A stretch of 64,000 nt of DNA from assembly GCA_026873275.1 (NCBI GenBank), contig JANTUC010000004.1, positions 2,170,001 to 2,234,000 on the forward strand. Reading direction: 5' to 3'. Below are positions 1-9,241 of the stretch, piece after piece. The notes under the pieces are model-generated. The model was not told where the DNA came from, did not search any database, and saw only the letters and a program-made list of their open reading frames with translations. The stretch's first letter is position 1. Each line of letters starts with the position of its first letter. Both the position numbers and the translations under genes were made by a program. This stretch comes from Pseudopithomyces maydicus. Lineage: Eukaryota; Ascomycota; Dothideomycetes; Pleosporales; Didymosphaeriaceae.

Positions 1-133
1 TTTCCGTACGGGGTGGTTGCTTCGTTTGGCAGTTGTGGAGGTCTGTACATAGTGGCAAAATAGTTTCCATATTTGGGTAACTATTCTAGTAATTATGTCC
101 TGCAGTTCATTCCAGGCTCCTCCCCCATTTTTG

Positions 134-529
134 ACAGAAAGAAAAAAAAGAAGGAAAGAATTGATGCATGGGGCCACCTCGGTCAACTGCTCATGCTTAT
201 GCAATGCAAAGTTGGAGTATGGCCACTAGACATCATGGCAAAGCAAACCAGCTGTGTAGAAGCACGCCCGCTTCGATGGCTTGCCCGTCGCCAAATAAAG
301 TATATGTGTAGTTCTTATGAGAACACAGCTTGAAAGAAAGGAAGAAAGAAAGAGAAAGGCGCATAGAACCACCCATTGGTCAGCTGCTTGTGCAATAATG
401 CAAAGCAGGGATATAGCCATTGGACATCGTGGCAAAGCAACCTGACTGTGTAGAAAAATGCCCGCCTCGATGGCTCGCACATTGTCAAATCGTTCGCATG
501 CGTAGTTCTTGTGAGAACATAGCTGCTCG
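134..529. repeat. Diverged tandem duplication, unit about 196 bp
   Basis: Two copies lie end to end, at about 134-332 and 333-529. Each begins with an AG-rich purine tract and then runs through the same series of landmarks: a GGTCA[A/G]CTGCT block, an ATGCAAAG block, a GGCAAAGCAA block, a CTGTGTAGAA block, a TCGATGGCT block and a final TAGTTCTTNTGAGAACA block. The copies differ by many substitutions and small indels, so the duplication is old. It sits just beyond the 3' end of the SPF45-like gene. No open frame is shared by the two copies, so I read it as non-coding. Confidence 0.75.
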
Positions 530-592
530 TGAGACTGTTGCCCGAATTTATGAGATGATTCGACCGCTAGCAAATCAAAGCCATTAACACCC

Positions 593-2244
593 TCAATGAT
601 CGAAAACTGAAGCCTCGAACTTAGCTTCATCGTAGTAACGCGCGCGGATATTGCGTCCCCGGAACTGGTAACCTTCGTGGAAACGGTTGACAGCCTGTGC
701 GGCATTAGAGAGCTCATCAGACATGAGGGAATGCACGTACATTCAAAGCACTCAGCTCGGACGCAAATTTGATGTAGACTGGCTGTCCCTCTCCGCTCAG
801 GTGGACGTACACACGCTCGATTCTGCCGAACTGTATTGTACGCTGTTAGCCACAGGGTTATAGAATTGAAGTTATGCATCGTACCTTATCATCGAACGTC
901 TGACCCATTTCTTGGCGAATGCCACCGTCGTCGCGCTCAGCATCTGCGTCCCAGTCAATATCATCTACACAGCCCCAAGCTGTGATAACCTTGGACTCGA
1001 CTCCAAACATGCTCGGCTCGTTTCGCTTTGTAGTGTGGCCACCAAGAATGTCAAACACCTGTTGGCCTTTGATGGTCTTGCCAGATTCATTGTAATCGTC
1101 TGACGGATCGAAACCCCTGTAGTCTTTCTCCTTCTTGCGAGCTTTGACTTCCAGGTGGGTGGTGATGCCGTCATTATTCTTGCCTAGGCCTTGGCCTTTC
1201 TTGAAGCCCATCCGGGCCATCATAGCCTCCCCTACGCTGAGCTTCGGGCGCTTTGCGGGGCGCTCTTGTTTTGGCTCATCAGGCTTGACGGGGATATCGT
1301 AGCGGACAGGCGGGGCGGAGATAGTGGGATTATAGCGCACGGGCGGTGCGGAGATGGTGGGATTGTAGGGCGCGGGAGCCGGCGGTGGAGGTGGCGGGGT
1401 GGACGCACGAGCTTCGACCGGAGGCGGTGGAGGGGGCGGAACATGTGCATACGGCGCCGGTGGGTGCTGCGGGGGAGAGACGGGTGCCTTTGCAACGGAG
1501 GTAGATGCGCGATCATCGTCGTAGCTCGCTGGCGGAGCAAATGAGGGCTTCGAGGGTTTCGCCACGGTAGCGGCGGGCTCGGGAGTTACAGACGAAGTAG
1601 AGGGAGCATCGGCAGAGAGCTCAATACTAGCCTTGGGGATTCGAGCGGGGGTACTTGAAACTTTAGGAAGCCAGCAAAGCCTCCGATCTTGGTGCCATAG
1701 CACCCCTCCGCCCTGTACGCACGCAGATTTGACGGCGAGTCTGATTTGTACGGAGCGTCCTGATTCCACCAGCCGAACTGCTTGTTGAGCTTCTTCTTCT
1801 GCTTCTTCCTCTCCCGCTCCAACCTCTCCTGCTCTCGCTTGTAGACCAGAATGGCGGCATCTTCTTCGGGGGTGGGGATCTCAAGCTGCTGCTTGGTGGT
1901 GGGGGCGGCTGCGGCTGCGGGGGCAGGGTCGGACGAAGCTGGAGAGCTCGCGGTCATCTGAGACCTCGCTATCTGGGGCCTCTTTACGGTTGAGCCTTTT
2001 GCCTGGGGGCGCTTGATGCCGTGGGGATTATGGAAAACTACACAATTGCATAAGCGGTGAACATACGGTTAGGGAACGTTCGTAACAGGTAGATACCAGG
2101 AAGCTTCTTCGTCTCGGCCTTGGCCTGCTCTTCTGAGGACTTGACAGGCGCTGCCCCAGCGACGGTCGCAGCTGCATAGGGGTTCGGGAGCACCTTCGCG
2201 TAAGGGTTGGGCAGCATGCCGGTCGGCTTCCCGGACGGGGTCAT
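593..2244 (-). CDS. SPF45: SPF45/RBM17-like splicing factor (G-patch plus C-terminal RRM/UHM)
   Basis: Predicted 476-aa nuclear splicing factor. Five exons on the minus strand: 2244-2097, 2037-1723, 1660-885, 830-741 and 694-593; all phases agree (1431 nt). The N-terminal third is basic and charged, with a coiled-coil-like ERLERERKKQKKK stretch. Residues about 218-275 are a proline-rich linker. A G-patch follows at about 296-340 (GEAMMARMGFKKGQGLGKN). The last 100 residues match the UHM-type RRM that closes SPF45 proteins, with RGRNIRARYY in the place of the family's GGR-V-KACFY segment. By family knowledge, SPF45 acts in alternative 3' splice-site choice and binds U2AF/SF1/SF3b ligand motifs through the UHM. 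The splice between exons 2 and 3 (1661-1722) was chosen for its GTGCGT donor and phase fit and is the least certain. It is divergent from the acyl-CoA synthetase gene, with 611 bp between starts. Confidence 0.85.
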
Positions 2245-2855
2245 GTTCACGCAGACGGCAGGCGCGACGGCGCAGACGGCAGGCGCTGTGGAGGGACGGC
2301 AGGCGCTGTGGAAGGACGGTTGAGCACTTGCAAGGGCGGGGCCAAGGTAGGCTGGCGACTGCGAAGTTGACGGCGTTCGCGTCTGTCTGTCTGTCTTGAT
2401 TAGCTTGCTTGCTTGCTTGCTTGTGCACGTGCGGGTGGTAGTTGGGGTTGAGCGAGAGGGTGGGTCCGACGCGCCGCACCCAGCGCTAGATAAGACTTGC
2501 CAAGCCTGCGCCGCGGGCGCCCTGCAGATCACGTGCAATGTCGTCAATGCGCGTCGGAACATGGTCGGAGGCTATCGTCGAGCTGGTCGCGCGGGCGGGA
2601 TTGTCTCATAGATAGTCTAGTATAGATATCTAGCCCATACGAGCTGGCTCGCCTGCTGCATCTCCTCCACGCTCCTTCTTCCCAGTGTGACTGCCTGCCT
2701 GCCTTGCCATAGACCGACTAGACCGACTATACCTACCTACATACATTAGTGAGTGTCCATCGACCGACCGTACCTGCCCATGTCCGCATATCGCCTCGTC
2801 TGACCTGACCCCCGACGTGTAGGGCTTTCCCCCATCTCTGCACACTGATAGCCCA
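2245..2855. promoter_or_regulatory. Divergent promoter region, SPF45-like (-) and PCS60-like (+)
   Basis: This 611-bp spacer separates two outward-facing start codons. It contains a 20-bp direct repeat (GACGGCAGGCGCTGTGGAGG at 2275-2294, repeated with one change at 2295-2314), a GTCT run (2381-2395), a GCTT run (2403-2422) and CCTG/CCTA-type runs near 2690-2745. No gene is seen. A shared bidirectional promoter is inference from gene orientation only. Confidence 0.5.
2275..2422. repeat. Short direct repeats and tetranucleotide runs
   Basis: Two tandem 20-bp units (2275-2294 and 2295-2314) are followed by GTCT repeats at 2381-2395 and about five GCTT units at 2403-2422. All lie upstream of the SPF45-like start and are probably in its 5' leader or promoter. 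Confidence 0.7.
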
Positions 2856-4451
2856 ATGGCGCCCACAACCCTCCAAAACGCCTTCCCCGGGGACTCTGCG
2901 GCCACCGCCATCATCGTACCGGGCAAACCTGCCCTGACCGTCTCGTATCAGAAGCTTGCCTCCGATGTAGCAGCCTTCCAGCGCAAGCTCGCTCATGTCG
3001 GCATCTCCGCGGAGGCAGCAGTCTCCATTGCCCTCCCCAATACCTATGAGTTCATCGTGTCCTTCATCGCCGCCTCCTGGCAACGTGCCATTGCCGCGCC
3101 ACTGAATCCCGCCTACAAGCAGTCCGAGTTCGAGTTCTACATCGATGACCTGAGCTCCGCCATTGCCTTGGTGCCCAAAGGCGCATTCGCCCAGGACGCA
3201 GCTGCCGTGCGAGCCGCGCGCAAGTACAATGCCGCCATCGCCGAGTGCTACTACAACGGATCCGAGGTCGTGCTGGATGTGAAAGAGCAAGGCAAGTTGG
3301 CGGGCAAGACCGCCTCGATACAGAGTGCTCAGCCAGACGACGTTGCTCTCGTGCTACACACGTCGGGGACAACTGGACGCCCCAAAGCCGTCCCACTGAC
3401 CCACCGAAACCTACTGCGCACCATGAAGAACATCCAGGCTACATACCAACTCTCTCCCGAGGATAGAACCATGCTCGTCATGCCCTTGTTCCATGTCCAC
3501 GGCCTGCTCGCCGGATTTCTCGCCCCTCTGGCTTCAGGCGGCTCTGTTGTCGTACCCCCCAAGTTCTCTGCCTCCGAGTTCTGGGCCGACTTTATCCAAC
3601 ACGATGCGAACTGGTACACAGCCGTCCCCACCATCCACCAGATATTGCTGAGGAACAAGACACCGAGCCCGATGCCCAAGATTAGATTCATTCGCTCGTG
3701 CTCCTCGCCCTTGTCGCCCAAGACTTTCCACGAACTTGAAAAGACATTCGGCGCTCCCGTGCTCGAGGCTTATGCCATGACCGAAGCCGCCCACCAAATG
3801 ACGAGCAACCCACTTCCTCCTGGCAAACGACAGCCTGGTAGCGTGGGGCTGGGCCAAGGTGTCGAGATCAAGATTCTAGACGAGGCTGGGAATGAAGTCG
3901 CTCAAGGCAAGGAAGCTGAAATCTGCATTCGGGGCGAGAACGTGACCAAAGGGTACCTTAACAATCCGGCTGCAAATGCCTCCTCCTTCACCAAAGACGG
4001 CTTCTTTCGCACTGGCGACCAAGGAAAGAAGGACTCCGATGGTTATGTGATCATCACCGGCAGGATCAAGGAGCTCATTAATAAGGGCGGTGAAAAGATT
4101 AGCCCCATTGAGCTTGACAATGTGATCGCTCAGAATCCAGCTGTGTCCGAAGCTGTCAGCTTTGCTCTGGAAGACGAAATCTATGGGCAGGATGTTGGTC
4201 TAGCCATCGTGGTCAAGGAAGGCCAGACGCTGAATGCGGGCGAGCTGAAAACCTGGATGGCGGAGCGAGTCGCCAAATTTAAACTGCCTAAAAAAGTACG
4301 TATCGTATAGTCGAGCCACCTCAGGTGCGGCCACTAACTACGGCAGGTCTTTTTCACCGATATTATGCCCAAGACCGCCACCGGGAAGATCCAGCGCCGC
4401 CTTGTCGCAGAGGCCATGCTCAAGAAGGAGCAATCCAAGCCTAAGCTATAG
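2856..4451 (+). CDS. PCS60: PCS60-type peroxisomal acyl/oxalyl-CoA synthetase
   Basis: A 514-aa ANL-superfamily adenylate-forming enzyme. Exons are 2856-4295 and 4347-4451; the intron has donor GTACGT and a CTAACTA branch site. The AMP-binding signature HTSGTTGRPKAVPLTH is near residue 170. The segments PLFHVHGLLAG, YAMTEAAHQMTSN, RTGDQGKKDSDGY and GRIKELINKGGEKISP follow in the family order. The catalytic lysine motif PKTATGKIQRR is encoded by the second exon. The YAMTEA-HQMTSN and GENVT-GY segments match yeast Pcs60 closely; that enzyme is known as a peroxisomal oxalyl-CoA synthetase in oxalate breakdown. The protein ends in PKL, a non-standard tripeptide of PTS1 shape, whereas the yeast protein ends in SKL. 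I infer peroxisomal targeting but the tripeptide is weak. Length is normal for the family. Confidence 0.92.
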
Positions 4452-5365
4452 GCACTGAATTGTAGTTTCTTGACACTACTTGTAACATTTAGCCACCTTT
4501 GTTCTAGACATGTATCAACACGCCATAGCGCACGATATGTACAACGCACTAAATACACCTTGAAAATACACCTAGATCTTTCAGGCTTTTGTTTTTCTAC
4601 AGGTTGCTTTCTGGTGCAACCATGGCGCCATAGCCGCTCGCTCGGTTGATCATTGAAGCGTATACGAGGTAGCCACACGCTAAATAGGACACAGAAAAAC
4701 CTCCTCGTTTATGACACGAGGCGGTGCACAGTGCAACAGCGAGTCGTGTTGGTCATTGGTTCCGGTGAGTGTGAAGTAAAGAACCGCCGGGCAATACGAG
4801 AGCCCCCACTTAGGAGAGTAAAGTTTACGTCCATGTGGCTTCGCACTCGCGCCGTTCGTGATCGAGCTGAACGCCTAGTGGGGCTACACCATCAGCCGTT
4901 ACCTCCATAGTAGTGTTTAATCTTGGGTGTAGCTGCAGGAAAACCTCTGGTCTCTAGAGTCTCCAATCTTCTACATTCTCTTCGTCAGGGCTAAATCATT
5001 TCACTTGATCGGACTCGTTAACGCACGCATCTGAACACTATTCTATTGATTTTGGAGTCGCATCGTACAGCAGGCCACATCTGAACGAATCGCGAGCCTT
5101 ACCGGCCCTACGTGCATCCAAGGTTTCACATCGGCCCCAACCGAAAGCTCAGCTCTGGGAAATCCTTTGTCAGGCTGCGACACAAAACCAACAGACAACC
5201 TACGCCAGATTTGAATGCCGCACGTTCAAAAGTATCGTCGGCGGTCGTCTGTACTTACATTGAGACTCCCTGTTTCCTAATATAGGAAGCGCGTTTCAAC
5301 TAGCATCACCCTCGTCCAATCCACCCACTACGTTTCAAACAGCACGCCTAATTACATTGACAATC
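4452..5365. other. Intergenic, no gene recognised
   Basis: This 914-bp stretch between two plus-strand genes has only short open frames without family resemblance. It should hold the 3' UTR of the acyl-CoA synthetase gene and the promoter of the CaaX-tailed protein. Confidence 0.6.
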
Positions 5366-6787
5366 ATGCATCCCCCAGCGCCGAGCAGTATATCATCCCT
5401 TGACTCTGCTAGCAGTGATGGTGCGTCGTCCTCCGGTGGTAACTTTAGCAACTCTTTGTCAGCCACTCCTTTATCAACAGCACCGCAGTCGAGCAACGCT
5501 TCTGTCAAATCAGTGTCTCACGTGTCTGACACCGCGGAAGAAAGGAAACTGTTGAAGTCTAGTTTGAAGACCTCCAAATCCGCTACAAACCTCGCGGTGC
5601 GGTTTTCGGTTCCCGAACCTCCGCCTCTACCTGCCATGTCTGTACTTTACGTGGATGCTCCTGTTGCACCGTGTAAGAATGGCCCGGCTTCTCCAGGATA
5701 TCGGTCGAAACAGAGAACTTCGATAGATTTACCGACCAGACCACCCGCCAGGATGGGAGTCCATAAGAGGCTTTCGGCTCCAGCACCCATCTCGCGCCGG
5801 CAAAGTCAGATCACAACCCCGCAGTTACCGTACTCTCCTGGCGATCCACGAGTTTATTCGACATTTTCGACACCAGTCAGCCGTCCTGATCATCGAGTCA
5901 CATCTTTCCAATCTTCCGCATCTGCACCTGGAGCATTACAGTCAACTGTTCCGCTCTCGCCGTCAGACCCACCTTCGCAGTACGATCCACTGCAACATTA
6001 CGTTCCTTGTCTGGAACCAAAATGCAAAAACCACTATACTGCAAGCCTTCTTGGCCCAACGTTCTACTCTCCTCAGTCCCCCTATCAACTTGTCCGCAAG
6101 CAGGGACTTTGCCCCATGCACGCACAGAAAGACCTGAAGCTTGCCAACAACCGCGTCAAATCAAACTACGAGTCCTTGCGGCAAAATTGCGGGCGTAAGA
6201 CGCTAGGGGCGATTGCAGCTGAGTTTGAGATTTTCGTGCAGCAATTTCGTGAAGAGAGGGTAGAAGAATCGCAGCGTATGAAGATATGGCAACGGCAGCG
6301 TATTCTTCCGTCTACCTCAAAGCCTGCGGCGACAGGAAAGGGTAAAGAAAAGGCATGGGAGGAGGAATGGGATTGGCGCTATTCTCCGCGACCGTGTACG
6401 AGAAAGGGATGCGACAAACACCATTACTCACCGTTCGATAATCGACTTTACTTATTTTACACGACACCTCGGTCTTCCAATCTCCTTCCGCTAAGCACAT
6501 TGTGTCCTTCGTGCGCCAAGAAAGACGTAGAAAGCGCAGAAGAAAAGATAAACAGCAGGATGAAGGACGCAGGTGGGGTCGTCGGCCCAGAGTGGGAGTC
6601 CTGGTGCGTACAGGTTGAAAGAGACCGCGAGATGGAGATTGAGTTTTGGGAACAGGCTCAGGAGAGGGTCGTCAAAGAGAGCATGGTCGCCACTCCAATC
6701 ATCGCACCACAGCCCGAGAAGACAAAAATTGTGAAGAAGAAGAGCAGCAAGAGGCGGACAAAGTTGGATGTTTGCGTCGTAATGTAA
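5366..6787 (+). CDS. Orphan Cys/His-rich protein with polybasic CaaX tail
   Basis: An intronless gene for 473 aa. I do not recognise a named family. Residues 1-200 are Ser/Pro-rich and probably disordered. Two related metal-ligand-like units follow. Unit 1 is C215-x4-C220-x2-H223-Y, then C249-P-x-H252. Unit 2 is C344-x4-C349-x2-H352-H-Y, then C380-P-x-C383. The outer spacing is nearly equal (34 and 36 residues), which suggests an internal duplication. A charged, partly coiled segment lies between and after the units. The protein ends CVVM, preceded by a lysine/arginine cluster (KKKSSKRRTK), which is the layout of a farnesylated, polybasic membrane-targeting tail. I infer a zinc-binding protein anchored to a membrane. 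The start is the first in-frame ATG, at 5366; a TTG nine bases upstream is not a credible start. Confidence 0.75.
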   Translation: MHPPAPSSISSLDSASSDGASSSGGNFSNSLSATPLSTAPQSSNASVKSVSHVSDTAEERKLLKSSLKTSKSATNLAVRFSVPEPPPLPAMSVLYVDAPVAPCKNGPASPGYRSKQRTSIDLPTRPPARMGVHKRLSAPAPISRRQSQITTPQLPYSPGDPRVYSTFSTPVSRPDHRVTSFQSSASAPGALQSTVPLSPSDPPSQYDPLQHYVPCLEPKCKNHYTASLLGPTFYSPQSPYQLVRKQGLCPMHAQKDLKLANNRVKSNYESLRQNCGRKTLGAIAAEFEIFVQQFREERVEESQRMKIWQRQRILPSTSKPAATGKGKEKAWEEEWDWRYSPRPCTRKGCDKHHYSPFDNRLYLFYTTPRSSNLLPLSTLCPSCAKKDVESAEEKINSRMKDAGGVVGPEWESWCVQVERDREMEIEFWEQAQERVVKESMVATPIIAPQPEKTKIVKKKSSKRRTKLDVCVVM

Positions 6788-6997
6788 TATCCTTGGTATC
6801 TACACTGCTCGGTACTCTCTCCTTTACCGATGAAACCGCGGCGTTTGGGGCTGAGTTTCCGGGATGATGAGAAGCGTACTCGATTTTGAACTCCATAAAA
6901 TATCATGTTTAATGTTAATGGATAAATAGTCTATCATGGCTCAAGTTTATATCAAGTCGATATACATTTGTCTCTGCGCTGAAACCTCACATCGCTC

Positions 6998-7605
6998 TTA
7001 GAGATTACCTTTCGCGCGATCGAACGGAGTCGCCTTGTTCTCCCTTACCCACTCCAACTCAGCCTCGCTACCCGGCATAGGCGGAACAAGCCCCTGTATC
7101 TTCCACAGATCACGACTCGTCTCCTCGATGCTGTACTCCCAGTCATACCCTTTATCTTCAACCCATGGCTTAAGCGCTTCGTCTACTTTCGCTAAGAATC
7201 TATCTCGGACAGTTTCATTCGGGCTAAAAGATCTTGGTTAGCGTTCCTTCTGAGCGACACGCGTGATGTTCAGGTAGCAGACGTACAGCGTGCGAGCGAT
7301 GTTCTGGATCGTAACTCTGATGAATGGTACGCTTGAGTCGGGGCCAGGTTCGTGAGCTGCGCTGTGCGGGCTGGGGCGCTCGACACCGCCGACGTAGATG
7401 TTTTTGGGGTCGAGTGGGACGAATAGGACGTTTACATAGAAGGCTGGGAGAGGGACGGCGGTGTAGACTTTGTGTATTAGTTGAAAATTTTGTGCAAAGA
7501 GATAAGGTACTTAAAATTACTCTTGGTAATTGCCTGTGCTAGACCAGACTTTTCGTCTGAAGAGGTGAAGGTTGAATGGGGGTGGTAGATCGTCCAGAGA
7601 GGCAT
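6998..7605 (-). CDS. cis-CaaD-like tautomerase-superfamily protein
   Basis: A 163-aa protein from three exons: 7605-7521, 7467-7287 and 7223-6998, with consistent phases (492 nt). The N-terminus is MPLWTIYHP, so removal of Met leaves the N-terminal proline that is the catalytic base of the tautomerase superfamily. The rest (PAFYVNVLFVPL, VRVTIQNIARTL-type strand and helix, then EALKPWVEDKGYDWEYSIEE) fits fungal cis-3-chloroacrylic-acid-dehalogenase-like proteins, which carry two fused beta-alpha-beta units. The true substrate in fungi is unknown. The introns are 53 and 63 nt. The gene runs in the same direction as the NmrA-like gene upstream of it, but about 0.4 kb away, so no operon-like coupling is implied. 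Confidence 0.8.
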
Positions 7606-8018
7606 TGCGGATTGATATTACGTATAGTTGTATATTTAAACTCAAGAAATAATAAAGCTGCTGATTTTGAATTTTCACTGTTCTTTGTTCTTGCTGAAAA
7701 TATTTATTTTATGTGTTCTTGGGTCATTGTTTCACATGGTGCAGCGACGTAAAGTAATCATGAGTAGTTCAGTAATCAAGCAACCTTGCAAATACTAAAA
7801 CCATAACCCACATAGTAAACTTGTGCTGCCAAATACCTCGGCAGTTCGTCTTGTTTATTCTATTTGTTGTATAGAGCTGCCTTGCCTCTGTTGGTGAGAT
7901 GTTGGTAACGTTGTGCATACCGCACTACTTGTCTGACAGGGGGTACGAGCTGTTTGTATTACTGAACACATAAAATTCAGTCAATGCTTCCAGTGGAATA
8001 TTCTATTTTACCGGAATT
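7606..8018. other. AT-rich spacer, no gene
   Basis: This 413-bp stretch is noticeably AT-rich (for example the run near 7680-7730) and lies between the 5' end of the tautomerase gene and the 3' end of the NmrA-like gene. It probably holds the tautomerase promoter. Confidence 0.55.
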
Positions 8019-8927
8019 TTACTGCTTGCCTAATACCTGTCGAATTGTATCTTCGAGATTCTCCTCCTCCAAGTCTAGCAGCGTGTTCGCAACCCTACCT
8101 TCCCAGTCACTTGCGACAAGCCCCCATATCGCGACAGTTTCTTCTGTAGCATCAGGGTCCCCTTTCAACATCAACGGTCTTATCTCTCTCAGCCTCTCTT
8201 CACTCTTTTGGTGAATGATCTCGAATTTGTCGCCTGTGACTTTCTCTAGAGCATTCAGCACCTCGTTTTGAGTTACCCGAAAACTCTGAATGTACAGTAG
8301 TTTGTTCGCCGTCTCTTCTGGCTTTTCAAATATCCTTACAACAGCCTTGGCGATGAAGGGAAGATTAGAGACGCTGAATTTGATGTCCCCACCATCTTGA
8401 ATGTACGCCTTGCGCTTCGGCACGTCGAAGCACAACAAAAGGTTGCCGAGCCCCCAATCAAAGAAGTGTGCTGGTACTAGACCCGTCCAGCTCATTTTCC
8501 CCTTACCGTCACCGCGCTCCTGGTCCTGGAGCGATATAAGGTAGTCGCGCACCACTTTCTTACAATCGGCAATCGGATAGACTTCTCTTGTCTTGGCATC
8601 TGCGGAGTCGACGCTGCCAAACTCAGCGGGGATGAGATGCTTTACACCAGCATGAAAGGCGGCTTCGATGAGCTGCTTGTTTTGGTCGACTTGAGCGGGC
8701 TTGATGGCGAGGACGAGAGCGTCGATCTTGTGTTCCTCGAGGAGACGTGCCACATCGGGCACGTTGAGGTCGTCTGGCACGGTGATTACATTCACATCGG
8801 GGTATTTCGATTTCGAAGAAGCGCGGTTGAGGACGCTGAGATTGAAAGATGACTTCTTGAGTGCTTCGAGGATGGGTTCGCCCATGGTACCCGTGCCGCC
8901 TACCAGACCGACATTTTTTATCGACAT
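8019..8927 (-). CDS. NmrA-like / isoflavone-reductase-like NAD(P)-binding protein
   Basis: A single-exon 302-aa protein. The N-terminal Rossmann motif GLVGGTGTMG (residues 7-16) fits the G-x-x-G-x-x-G pattern of the atypical short-chain dehydrogenase (NmrA/PCBER) family. IPAEFGSVDS near residue 100 corresponds to the family's F-x-P-S-E-F-G-x-D-like loop. The C-terminal half (LLYIQSFRVTQNEVLNALEKVTG) also fits. Members are either reductases of phenolic substrates or redox-sensing regulators such as NmrA, and sequence alone does not decide which. Length (about 300 aa) is typical. There are no membrane segments and it is probably cytosolic. Confidence 0.85.
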   Translation of the reverse strand: MSIKNVGLVGGTGTMGEPILEALKKSSFNLSVLNRASSKSKYPDVNVITVPDDLNVPDVARLLEEHKIDALVLAIKPAQVDQNKQLIEAAFHAGVKHLIPAEFGSVDSADAKTREVYPIADCKKVVRDYLISLQDQERGDGKGKMSWTGLVPAHFFDWGLGNLLLCFDVPKRKAYIQDGGDIKFSVSNLPFIAKAVVRIFEKPEETANKLLYIQSFRVTQNEVLNALEKVTGDKFEIIHQKSEERLREIRPLMLKGDPDATEETVAIWGLVASDWEGRVANTLLDLEEENLEDTIRQVLGKQ

Positions 8928-9241
8928 GATCGAAAAGATAGTAGTTGGGAAAAGTCAATAACTTGAAGAACCACGTTGATTGGAGAAGACTGGGTAAAGA
9001 TGGTCCAGTTTTAGTTGTACTTCAGTTGTGGGTTGAGCTCGTTCGTGGAGTACCCCGCTATTCGGAAGCGTTTGCGACGAGACCGACTTTTGTCACTAAC
9101 AAAAGGTCACTATATGTGTAGTGATATTTGATCCAACAAATATTTAGAGTAAAATTGTGCTTAATGTCTGAAAACTCGAACTTGCAGTGGTATTCAACCT
9201 TGCGACGTGGTATAAGTATACATATAGAGGTCCCGTACGGA
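8928..9241. other. Intergenic, no gene recognised
   Basis: This 314-bp spacer is the upstream region of the NmrA-like gene and the downstream region of the next minus-strand gene. Nothing further is seen. Confidence 0.5.

Noticed and set aside
133..529. Tandem repeat considered as CRISPR-like or transposon terminal repeats
   Set aside because: Only two diverged copies of about 196 bp, no spacers, no target-site duplication and no transposase frame.
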